DNA of 27,282 nucleotides, taken from positions 1 to 27,282 of the forward strand of contig JAZNJM010000114.1 of the NCBI GenBank assembly GCA_045578045.1, written 5' to 3'. The notes beneath the pieces were generated by a model, which was not told the DNA's origin, searched no databases, and saw only the letters and a program-made list of their open reading frames with translations. A program made the translations under genes and the position numbers. Below are positions 1 to 6,957 of this stretch, piece after piece. This stretch comes from SIG653 sp045578045. GTDB lineage: Bacteria; Bacillota; Clostridia; Oscillospirales; CAG-382. Positions within the stretch are counted from its first letter, which is position 1, and each line of letters starts with the position of its first letter.

Positions 1-105
1 CCTCATTCCTAATTCCTAATTAAAAAAGATTCCTAATTCCTAATTCCTAATTCCTAATTAAAAAAGATTCCTAACTCCTAATTAAAAATATTTTCTAATT
101 TAAAA
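1..105. repeat. AT-rich short tandem repeats (TTCCTAAT units)
   Basis: An 8-bp unit TTCCTAAT is repeated in runs of about two, four and two copies, separated by AAAAAAGA-type spacers. This gives a higher-order repeat that appears to continue past the left edge. It lies upstream of pilT and has no coding potential. It may mark an unstable or recombining intergenic region. The rest of the stretch up to position 208 holds the pilT leader, and I see no convincing promoter in it. Confidence 0.75.
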
Positions 106-163
106 AGTCTTTCCGTTATTAAAGCATAAAATCAGATTTAAAATCATTAACATATAAATATAT

Positions 164-208
164 AGAAAGGGTTGCGCGAAAGGTTATCGCCTTCGCTGTT
201 TAAAAATT
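164..208 (+). promoter_or_regulatory. pilT translation-initiation region with SD separated from AUG by a hairpin
   Basis: The best Shine-Dalgarno candidate, AGAAAGGG, is at 164-171, far from the ATG at 209. Between them GCGAAAGG (176-183) pairs with CCTTCGC (190-196), with one bulged A. Folding this hairpin would cut the SD-to-AUG distance to about 16 nt. A second GAAAGG lies inside the hairpin stem. No in-frame alternative start with a better SD is visible. The control function is inference. Confidence 0.5.
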
Positions 209-1273
209 ATGACCATAGCAGACCTTTTGTCTGAGGCACTGAGCCTTAAAGCATCAGACTTACATATTACTGTTGGAGTTCCTCCTAAGGTTCGTATCCA
301 CGGTGCTCTCACCACCCTCGATTATCCATCTTTGTCGCCCGAAGACACAGAAGAGCTTATACTTCCTCTTCTTGATGAGAGAACGAGAAGCATATTTGAA
401 GCTAAAGGCGAAGTTGACTTTGCTATGAACTTTGGCGAAGGTGAACGTTGCAGAGCTAACGTATACCGTCAGAAAACAATGATGGCGGGTGCATTCCGTA
501 TTCTTAATTCCAGAATTCCAAGAACGGAAGAGCTTGGTATTCCTTGGTCTGTTACCGACCTTCATATGAAGAATAACGGTCTTGTTCTTGTAACGGGACC
601 AACGGGAAGCGGTAAATCAACAACTCTTGCTTCTATTATCAATCTTATTAATAAAAACAGAGATTGTCATATTATAACTCTTGAAGATCCTATTGAATAT
701 ATGCACGAACATAAACGTTCTATCGTAAACCAGAGAGAAATGGGAACAGACAGCGGATGTTATGCAGACGCTCTCAGATCGGCTCTTCGTGAAGATCCAG
801 ACGTTATCCTCGTTGGAGAAATGCGCGACCTTGAAACAATTAGTATTGCTATAACAGCCGCAGAAACGGGACACTTGGTTTTCTCTACCTTGCATACCAT
901 AGGTTCTGCCGCAACCATAGACCGTATTATAGACGTTTTCCCTTTGAACCAACAAGAACAGATCAGAATTCAGCTTTCAACGGTTCTTCAAGGCGTTATT
1001 TCCCAGAGACTTATTCCTAATGCAACGAATACAGGACGTGTTGCGGCTTTTGAAGTTATGCTTGCTTGTCCCGCAATTCAAAACCTTATTCGTGAAAATA
1101 AAACCTATCAGATTCAGAGCGTTCTTCAAACGAATAGAAACGTGGGTATGCAAACTCTTGATAATGCTTTGTATGATTTGTATGCCAACGGTAAAATTGC
1201 AAAATCTGAATGTATCAGATATGCAATAGAGCCTCAGGCTATGGAAAAAGCGTTGCAAATGGGCGGTTTTTAA
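209..1273 (+). CDS. pilT: Type IV pilus retraction ATPase PilT
   Basis: This is a 354-residue cytoplasmic hexameric ATPase that powers pilus depolymerisation and so twitching and DNA-uptake type movements. The N-terminal segment SDLHITVGVPP is typical of PilT. Walker A GPTGSGKST starts near residue 130, and the Asp-box and Walker B region DPDVILVGEMRD sits near residues 195-208. A C-terminal AIQNLIRENK corresponds to the PilT-specific AIRNLIRE motif needed for retraction, which separates it from PilB and GspE. The length matches the family. It heads the visible cluster with pilC 53 bp downstream. The ATG at 209 has no close Shine-Dalgarno site (see the leader feature). No pilB is seen, so the extension ATPase may lie to the left of the window. 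Confidence 0.96.
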   Translation: MTIADLLSEALSLKASDLHITVGVPPKVRIHGALTTLDYPSLSPEDTEELILPLLDERTRSIFEAKGEVDFAMNFGEGERCRANVYRQKTMMAGAFRILNSRIPRTEELGIPWSVTDLHMKNNGLVLVTGPTGSGKSTTLASIINLINKNRDCHIITLEDPIEYMHEHKRSIVNQREMGTDSGCYADALRSALREDPDVILVGEMRDLETISIAITAAETGHLVFSTLHTIGSAATIDRIIDVFPLNQQEQIRIQLSTVLQGVISQRLIPNATNTGRVAAFEVMLACPAIQNLIRENKTYQIQSVLQTNRNVGMQTLDNALYDLYANGKIAKSECIRYAIEPQAMEKALQMGGF

Positions 1274-1326
1274 TCCGAAATAAACAACGTTGTAGATTAC
1301 AAGAATAGATTACAAGAAAGGAATGA

Positions 1327-2550
1327 TTGGATTTGCCAAAGTATGTATATGAAGCCGTTACGGCTTTAGGTAAAAAAGTTAAAGGCAATATAGAAGCAGA
1401 CGATTATAAAAAGGCTGTTGCGAAACTGACTTCAACAGGTCATACGGTTACTTCACTTAAAGAAGCAAATATATTAAACGCCGATCTTAATATTTCTTTG
1501 GGCGGAAAAAAAGTTCCCCCTCGTGAAATGGGTTCATATTGTCATCAGTTCGTTTCCATTCTTTCAGCGGGTATCCCTCTTGTTTCCTGTCTTAAAATGA
1601 TGGAAAAACAAACTCAAAATAAAACTCTTGCTCAGGTAACGCGAGATATGAGAATCAGCGTTGAAAAGGGTTCAACTCTCGCAGCCGCAATGGCGAAGCA
1701 CGATGCCGTTTTCCCTCCTCTTTTCATTAATATGATTCGTTCAGGAGAAGAAACGGGTAATATTGATAAGAGCTTTGAACAGATGGCGATTCACTATGAA
1801 AAAGATGCCAAAATGAGAGGTATCGTTAAAAAGGCAATGATGTATCCTATCATCGTTTGCTGTCTTGCCGTTGTTATCGTTATTGTTCTTCTCGTTTGGA
1901 TTGTTCCACAGTTTACCGATATGTTCAATGATATGGGAAACAAAATGCCCGCTTATACGTTGGCGGTTGTTGCGTTAAGTAATTTTATGGTTCGTTATTG
2001 GTATGTAATTGCTGCGGGTGTTGTTGTTTTTGTTGTCTTATTCAAACTTTTCAAATCAACTGAAAAGGGAAAACATATTTTAGGACACGCGGCAATAACT
2101 TTCCCTCTTATTGGAAAGCTCAACACGAAAACCGCTTGCGCACAGTTTTCAAGAAATCTTCAGACAATGCTTGGCGCTGGTATCAGAATAACAGAAGCTC
2201 TTGATATCGTTGCCCAGACAATGTCAAACCTTATATACAGCGAATCTGTTTACGAGATTAAAAAACAGGTTGAAGTTGGACTTCCTCTTCAACGTGCTTT
2301 AGAAAAAACAGGCTTATATCCCCCAATGGTAACAAATATGGTTGCAATTGGTGAAGAATCGGGTTCAACAGAAGAAATGCTTGGAACCGTTGCCGACTAC
2401 TATGAACAAGAAGTTGAAGAAACAACTCAACAGGTTGCCGCAACTCTCGAACCTTTGCTTATTATGGCAATGGCAGCTGTTTGTCTTGCTGTTATTCTTG
2501 CTGTTTTCCTTCCGATTCTTAGCCTCTACAATGATTTGGATAAACTTTAA
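1327..2550 (+). CDS. pilC: Type IV pilus inner-membrane platform protein PilC
   Basis: This 407-residue polytopic membrane protein forms the platform on which the PilB and PilT ATPases act. It has the two tandem T2SSF domains of the family, roughly residues 70-190 and 273-395. Hydrophobic segments lie near 171-195, 220-243 and 376-400. Motifs such as FSRNLQTMLGAGIRITEAL and MVAIGEESG are typical. The start is a TTG at 1327, preceded by GAAAGGA at 1316-1322 with 5-nt spacing. An in-frame TGA lies immediately upstream at 1324, so no longer form exists. An ATG at 1323 is out of frame. A direct repeat, TAGATTACAAGAA, occurs twice just upstream and covers the SD site. Paired with pilT as in most pilus operons. 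Confidence 0.95.
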   Translation: MDLPKYVYEAVTALGKKVKGNIEADDYKKAVAKLTSTGHTVTSLKEANILNADLNISLGGKKVPPREMGSYCHQFVSILSAGIPLVSCLKMMEKQTQNKTLAQVTRDMRISVEKGSTLAAAMAKHDAVFPPLFINMIRSGEETGNIDKSFEQMAIHYEKDAKMRGIVKKAMMYPIIVCCLAVVIVIVLLVWIVPQFTDMFNDMGNKMPAYTLAVVALSNFMVRYWYVIAAGVVVFVVLFKLFKSTEKGKHILGHAAITFPLIGKLNTKTACAQFSRNLQTMLGAGIRITEALDIVAQTMSNLIYSESVYEIKKQVEVGLPLQRALEKTGLYPPMVTNMVAIGEESGSTEEMLGTVADYYEQEVEETTQQVAATLEPLLIMAMAAVCLAVILAVFLPILSLYNDLDKL

Positions 2551-2618
2551 AGCAAAATTTGTTTTTCTTTATTTCTTGCTTTTTACATATTGGTTTTAAA
2601 ACTTTCAGAAAATTCTAT

Positions 2619-2664
2619 GGGATAAGGTGGCGTTAAAGAGAGTTTTATTAATTCTACCTTTCCC
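2619..2664 (+). other. Hairpin in the pilC-pilin gap
   Basis: GGGATAAGGT (2619-2628) pairs with ACCTTTCCC (2656-2664) with one bulge, and a weaker TTAAA/TTTAA pairing is nested inside. No U-tract follows, so it is more likely an mRNA processing or stability element than a strong terminator. The role is inference. Confidence 0.45.
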
Positions 2665-2729
2665 AAAGAAAACTTATTTCAGAAAGGTGTAAAAAGTTAT
2701 AAAGGCTAAAACAAATGGGAGAATTTCTA

Positions 2730-3272
2730 ATGGCGATAGAATCAAATAAAAAAGGGTTCACCCTTGTAGAGCTTATTGTTGTTGTGGCAATTATGGCTGT
2801 TCTCATTGCGTTACTTACACCAAATGTTATAAAGTATATTGATCAAGCAAACGTTGGGAAAGATATAAGCACTCTTGATATGGTTAGAGAGGCGGTTGAG
2901 GCAGAAATAACTGATGAGCTTCTTTCATCCCTGAACACAAACGAGGGAAACGAAGATAACGCCGTTTTTAAGGGGATGTATCTTTCAGATATATATGATG
3001 CAAAATCAAACCCAAAGGACGGAAAATGGGGAACTCTTGGATATAGAATTTTTGAAAACGAAAGTGTTTTAACAGAACCTTTTAAAGAAAACGATATTTT
3101 TTCATCAAGGGCTGGAGAAGGTGGAAAAATAAAAATTTATCTCAATGGAAAAGGCGGTGTTATTGCCGTTGGAGTTGATTCAGAAGGAAAAATTATAAAC
3201 AATGGCGAAAGAGATTTCTTAACAGGAACAAAATTTTCCGAAGATGAATTATCAAAACTTGATTGTAGATAA
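2730..3272 (+). CDS. Type IV pilin, first paralogue
   Basis: This is a prepilin of about 180 residues with a short leader ending in NKKG, then FTLVELIVVVAIMAVLIALL: the class III signal cleaved and N-methylated at Phe by PilD, with Glu at mature position 5. The helix continues into a Gly-rich C-terminal domain. I chose the ATG at 2730 because GGGAG sits 8 nt upstream. An upstream in-frame ATG at 2715 has a poorer site and would add only MGEFL. The protein is clearly paralogous to the next gene, sharing NPxV/IxKY after the helix and the GGxxKIYLNGKGGVIAVGV-type segment. A single Cys lies two residues from the C-terminus. It may be a minor or alternative major pilin; the choice cannot be made from sequence. 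Confidence 0.9.
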   Translation: MAIESNKKGFTLVELIVVVAIMAVLIALLTPNVIKYIDQANVGKDISTLDMVREAVEAEITDELLSSLNTNEGNEDNAVFKGMYLSDIYDAKSNPKDGKWGTLGYRIFENESVLTEPFKENDIFSSRAGEGGKIKIYLNGKGGVIAVGVDSEGKIINNGERDFLTGTKFSEDELSKLDCR

Positions 3273-3306
3273 ATGTTAATATTATTTTAGTGTGTTATTA
3301 TTTTGT

Positions 3307-3340
3307 CGCATTTTAAGGCTTGCCCGTTCCCGAAAATGTG
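3307..3340 (+). other. Hairpin between the two pilin genes
   Basis: CGCATTTT (3307-3314) pairs with AAAATGTG (3333-3340), including one G-U, around an 18-nt loop. There is no clear U-tract. It sits in the 120-bp gap between the two pilin genes and could help set their mRNA ratio. The function is inference. Confidence 0.35.
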
Positions 3341-3399
3341 TCAAAAAATATCATAAAACAGTCTTAAATTTTAAAAATTAAATTAAGGAGATTATGACA

Positions 3400-3981
3400 A
3401 TGTTTAAAAAGACAAACAAAAAAGGCTTTACTCTTATCGAGTTAATCGTTGTTGTTGCTATTATGGCAGTTCTTGTTGCTCTCTTAGCTCCAAACGTATT
3501 CAAATATCTCGAAAGAACAAAAGTTAAAAAAGACACAAACTCCCTCGATTCTGTTCGTACAGGTATAGAAGCAGAACTTATGGATGAAGTCCTTTCTGCA
3601 TATTCAACGAACGAAAGTGAAGAAGAAGGTGCAACGAGTGATCCTATTGAAGGCGTTTTGCTTGCTGATATTTTTGCTGCTGCTAGTGAAACAGCTACTG
3701 AAGGCGCAGCTTTGCTTGGATACAGACTTTTTAGAACAGAAGAACAAGTTCTTGATGATGACTTTGCAACAGCTGACATATTTGTTAGTAAAGCAGCTAC
3801 TGGTGCTCAAATAGCTATTTACGTTGACGGCAACGGTGGTGTAGCTGTTGCTGCAGTTAATGAAGATGGAATTATTTCATATGAAGGCCAACCTGTTATT
3901 GTTTCTACAAAAATAGACCTTGGAGATTTTGATGTTGCATCAAACAGCTATGCAAATCTTGATAATCCAACTGTTTCATAA
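3400..3981 (+). CDS. pilA: Type IV pilin, second paralogue, likely major pilin
   Basis: This is a prepilin of about 193 residues: a leader of nine residues ending in NKKG, then FTLIELIVVVAIMAVLVALLAPNV, with Glu5 present. The rest is Ala/Glu-rich with no Cys. AAGGAG at 3385-3390 lies 9 nt before the ATG at 3400 and only 3 nt before the in-frame ATG at 3394, so 3400 is preferred. The strong ribosome site, the Ala-rich composition and a stable hairpin in the 3' region suggest this is the abundant structural subunit. It is a tandem paralogue of the preceding gene, with shared LGYRxF and GGVAVAAVNEDG-type motifs. Processing by the PilD encoded just downstream is expected from family knowledge. 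Confidence 0.9.
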   Translation: MFKKTNKKGFTLIELIVVVAIMAVLVALLAPNVFKYLERTKVKKDTNSLDSVRTGIEAELMDEVLSAYSTNESEEEGATSDPIEGVLLADIFAAASETATEGAALLGYRLFRTEEQVLDDDFATADIFVSKAATGAQIAIYVDGNGGVAVAAVNEDGIISYEGQPVIVSTKIDLGDFDVASNSYANLDNPTVS

Positions 3982-4386
3982 TTTGTTCTCTTTATAAATT
4001 ATTGATAGGAAAGTATTATTTAATTTAAGCCTAATATAAAGAATACATAAGCCGCTTCGTTTCATAGAAACTATGTTTCAACGGGTAATGAGGCGAGGCG
4101 GCGGATGTTCAATTTTTATAGCAAAATATTCTTTAATTTCTTTTAGCAAACCACTTCTTGTTTTTGATTTTTATTTCTTTAAGGGAAACAAAACATAGCT
4201 TTATTTTGAAATGTATTTTCTTAAAAAAACTATTTTAATTACTAAAAAAAGTTTTCTACAAGAATATAGCTTTCAAAAATATTAGCTTTCAAAAATAATA
4301 ATAGATTATTTAAAATATTGTTTTTCTTAAAGAGATAAATATAGTTTTATTTTGGTTTTATATATCTCTATTTTAGGGCGGTTTTT
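3982..4386 (+). other. Non-coding gap between pilin and prepilin peptidase
   Basis: This 405-bp stretch has no plausible gene. It holds the GC-rich hairpin at 4051-4102 and a 16-bp direct duplication TAGCTTTCAAAAATA(T/A) at about 4267-4298. The rest is very AT-rich. No clear promoter or terminator could be assigned. Confidence 0.6.
4051..4102 (+). other. GC-rich structured RNA element downstream of the major pilin
   Basis: GCCGCTTCG (4051-4059) pairs with CGAGGCGGC (4094-4102), with one G-U. It encloses a second perfect hairpin CATAG-AAA-CTATG (4063-4075) and an unpaired CAACGGGTAATGAG segment. It stands out as a GC-rich island in AT-rich DNA. No U-tract follows, so it is not an ordinary terminator. 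I could not match it to a riboswitch class. A 3'-end stabiliser for pilin mRNA is one reading. Confidence 0.55.
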
Positions 4387-5184
4387 ATGGAGTTATTCAT
4401 AATATATGCAATTATCCCTTTTATTCTTGGAACGTATATAGGCAGCTTTCTAAACGTTGTAATTATAAGAGCTCCAATTAACCAGAGCTTTATAACGGGT
4501 AGGTCTCATTGTATGACTTGCGGAAAAACGTTGAAATGGTATCATATGATTCCCGTTTTCAGTTGGGTTTTTCTGAGAGGAAAATGTGGATATTGTAAAT
4601 CGAAAATATCAGCTCAATACCCTTTGGTTGAATTTTTAAACGGAATTGCTTGGGCTTCTCTTTCATACGTTATAAACGTTTTGAATGATGGAATTTTAGA
4701 TTCTCCCTTTGCTTTTTCTGTTGAATGTATTTTATATATGATTGCCGCATCTGTTCTTATTGTAATATCGGGAATAGATATAAAAATATATGAAATTCCA
4801 TATACAACGAATATAATTCTCACAATATTGGGACTTATTGCTCTTTTTATGGATTTGGAACATTGGCATTTATACATAATTGGAATGGTTTCCGTTGGCG
4901 GTTTATTGTTCTTAATTCAGCTTTTCTCTGGGGGAAGGGCAATGGGCGGAGGAGACGTTTTTCTAATGGCAGCCGCGGGTTTGCTTTTGGGATGGAAAAA
5001 TATAATTCTTGCTTTTGTCTTGGGCTGTATTATAGGCTCTGTTATTCATATTATTATAATGAAAGTAAAAAAAGAAACGGATAATATGCTTCCATTTGGT
5101 CCATATCTCTCCGCAGGAATTTTTATATCAATGCTTTTTGGCGAAAAAATATTAAACTGGTATATTTCAGCTTTAGGAATATAA
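4387..5184 (+). CDS. pilD: Prepilin peptidase / N-methyltransferase PilD
   Basis: This 265-residue integral membrane aspartyl protease (A24 family) cleaves prepilins after the leader Gly and methylates the new N-terminal Phe. The N-terminal DiS_P_DiS zinc domain is intact, with CxxC pairs at C42/C45 and C67/C70, which goes with the methyltransferase form. The two catalytic Asp are visible: D131 in SGIDIKIYEIP and D190 in MGGGDVFLM. About seven or eight hydrophobic segments are present. The usual IPD after the first Asp is IPY here, a minor departure. Its substrates are encoded on both sides: the two pilins upstream and the pseudopilins downstream. Confidence 0.95.
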   Translation: MELFIIYAIIPFILGTYIGSFLNVVIIRAPINQSFITGRSHCMTCGKTLKWYHMIPVFSWVFLRGKCGYCKSKISAQYPLVEFLNGIAWASLSYVINVLNDGILDSPFAFSVECILYMIAASVLIVISGIDIKIYEIPYTTNIILTILGLIALFMDLEHWHLYIIGMVSVGGLLFLIQLFSGGRAMGGGDVFLMAAAGLLLGWKNIILAFVLGCIIGSVIHIIIMKVKKETDNMLPFGPYLSAGIFISMLFGEKILNWYISALGI

Positions 5185-5266
5185 TCTGAGTATAATCAGA
5201 AAAATTAAATTGTAAATAATAAACTGTAACATACATTGTTAAATCCATTTGCTTTTGCTTTGGGAA

Positions 5267-5297
5267 GGGAGGACGCACATTTTTGTGCTAATAATTT
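5267..5297 (+). promoter_or_regulatory. pilMN translation-initiation region with SD-hairpin-AUG layout
   Basis: A strong Shine-Dalgarno site GGGAGG lies at 5267-5272, 25 nt before the ATG. The gap contains a perfect hairpin GCACA-TTTT-TGTGC (5275-5288). Removing it leaves 11 nt, a near-optimal spacing. The pilT leader has the same layout. That ribosomes use the folded form is inference. Confidence 0.5.
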
Positions 5298-6938
5298 ATG
5301 AATACAAGAAAAATCTCTGGTAAGGTTGTTTCTATCGCCATAAATGACAGCTTTATAAACGTTTGTGAAGTTGGCTTTAAGGGCGATGTTTTAAAGGTTT
5401 ATAAGAGCCTTGAAGTTAAAACACCCGAATTTTCCTTTGAAGACGGTATTATTAAAGATTTTGCCGCCATCGTTAAGGCTTTGAATGATTTGTTCAAGGA
5501 AAACAACATAACAAACAAAAGAGTTGTTTTCTCCGTTTCTTCTTCTAAGATTTTATCTAAAGAAGTTGTTATCCCTGCTCTTAGCAGTTCAAACAGAATT
5601 CTTTCTCTTGTTACTGCAAACTCGGGAGAATACTTCCCTGTTTCAACAGAAGACTGTGTTTATTCATACAGCCTTCTTGAAGAATTTACTGAGGAAGAAA
5701 ACGGTACTCAAGTTAAGAAGATGCGTATTATGGCATACGCAGTTGCTAACGAAATTATCAACGGAAGATATGAGCTTGCAAAACAGCTTGGCTTAAAGGT
5801 TTGCGGTGTTGACTATTCAGGGAATACCATAGTTGAAATTTGCAAACGTCAAGTTCCAAATAACGTTAGTATGACGCTTCTTATTAAAGATAATTCAACA
5901 ATTGTTTCTATCTTTAATCAAAAAAGCCTTAAGATGCAGAGAACTATCTCTTCGGGCGTTGGAATGATTAAAAATTCCGTTGCAAGAGCATATAACATCT
6001 CAGAGAAAGACGCTGAAGAAAAGCTGAGTGAGGTATCTTTAAAAACAATTGTTCAACAGAAACCTCTCGTTGCAGACTCTGTTGAAGATTATTTCAACTC
6101 AATTCTTCGTGTTTACGAATTCTACCGTTCAAGAAATCCCGAAGCTCCCGTTGATGAATCTTTCATCTTTGGAAGAGGCGGAGAAATTATTGATATTGGT
6201 GAATTTTTTGAGGCACAAATTGACGTTCCCGTTACAACCCTTGAAAAACTTTCGGGAATTGAACGCGAAGTAACCGAACGCGAAAACGACATTCAGGCTC
6301 TTGAAAGAGATAAACTCCTTTTCAGATATATTGATGCTCTTGGCGCAGCCTTTGGCTCTCTTGACTTTGTTTCAAAGGAAATGGAAGGCGACAAACTTGC
6401 AAAAGCAAGAAACAGAGTTTATTTTGGACTTGTTGCTGCTGCGATTTTTGCTTCTGCTATTTTTGTTCTCCCAAGTTTATTTGACGTTCTCACTCTTAAA
6501 ATGGATAAAAAAGATAAAGAAAAAGAACTTGCCGCTATTCCAGACGTAACTCCGATATATAACAAATACAGCAACACTTTTGCAAAATATAACGATATAA
6601 TTTCTTTCTACGGAACAACGGAAACAGAGGCAGAAGCTCTTAATAACTTTATTGAAGCTCTTGAAATTATGCGTCCTGAATCAAGCAAGATTAAAACTCT
6701 TACCTGTTCAGCGGGCGGTGAAGTTTCTATGTCCGTTCTTGCAGATAGCTGGGACACTTGCGCTAAATTTATTATGCAGCTTAAATCTATGAACCTCGTT
6801 AAAGACGTTACAGTTTCTGCTATAACTCAAAGCATCGGCGAAGACGGCGAACCTTTATTTACCTTCAGCGCAAAATGTGATATAACAAACGAATATATTG
6901 ATTCTGACGTTGTTGCGCCTGAAGGATCGAAGAAATAA
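5298..6938 (+). CDS. pilMN: PilM-PilN fusion, type IV pilus alignment subcomplex
   Basis: This 546-residue protein combines two normally separate pilus proteins. Residues 1 to about 345 form an actin-like PilM domain, with N-terminal KVVSIAINDSFINVCEV and later SGVGMIKNSVARAY. A single transmembrane helix spans about 376-397. The extracytoplasmic remainder (about 400-546) looks like the PilN ferredoxin-like domain, for example NNFIEALEIMRPESSKIKTL and a VSMSVLADSWDTCAKFIMQLKS segment. In Gram-negatives, PilM binds a short N-terminal peptide of PilN; here the covalent link replaces that contact. A fused PilMN is known from clostridial clusters such as that of Clostridioides difficile. It is 19 bp upstream of the PilO-like gene, so coupled translation is likely. 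Confidence 0.88.
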   Translation: MNTRKISGKVVSIAINDSFINVCEVGFKGDVLKVYKSLEVKTPEFSFEDGIIKDFAAIVKALNDLFKENNITNKRVVFSVSSSKILSKEVVIPALSSSNRILSLVTANSGEYFPVSTEDCVYSYSLLEEFTEEENGTQVKKMRIMAYAVANEIINGRYELAKQLGLKVCGVDYSGNTIVEICKRQVPNNVSMTLLIKDNSTIVSIFNQKSLKMQRTISSGVGMIKNSVARAYNISEKDAEEKLSEVSLKTIVQQKPLVADSVEDYFNSILRVYEFYRSRNPEAPVDESFIFGRGGEIIDIGEFFEAQIDVPVTTLEKLSGIEREVTERENDIQALERDKLLFRYIDALGAAFGSLDFVSKEMEGDKLAKARNRVYFGLVAAAIFASAIFVLPSLFDVLTLKMDKKDKEKELAAIPDVTPIYNKYSNTFAKYNDIISFYGTTETEAEALNNFIEALEIMRPESSKIKTLTCSAGGEVSMSVLADSWDTCAKFIMQLKSMNLVKDVTVSAITQSIGEDGEPLFTFSAKCDITNEYIDSDVVAPEGSKK

Positions 6939-6957
6939 GAATGGGAGGTAGCTAAAT

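Noticed and set aside
3378..3779. Minus-strand open frames over the pilin genes
   Set aside because: They mirror the strong plus-strand pilin coding sequence, lack SD sites and have compositions typical of shadow frames.
4051..4102. c-di-GMP (I or II) riboswitch in the pilin region
   Set aside because: Such riboswitches control pili in C. difficile, but the conserved core bases of either class are not visible here or in the other pilus gaps.
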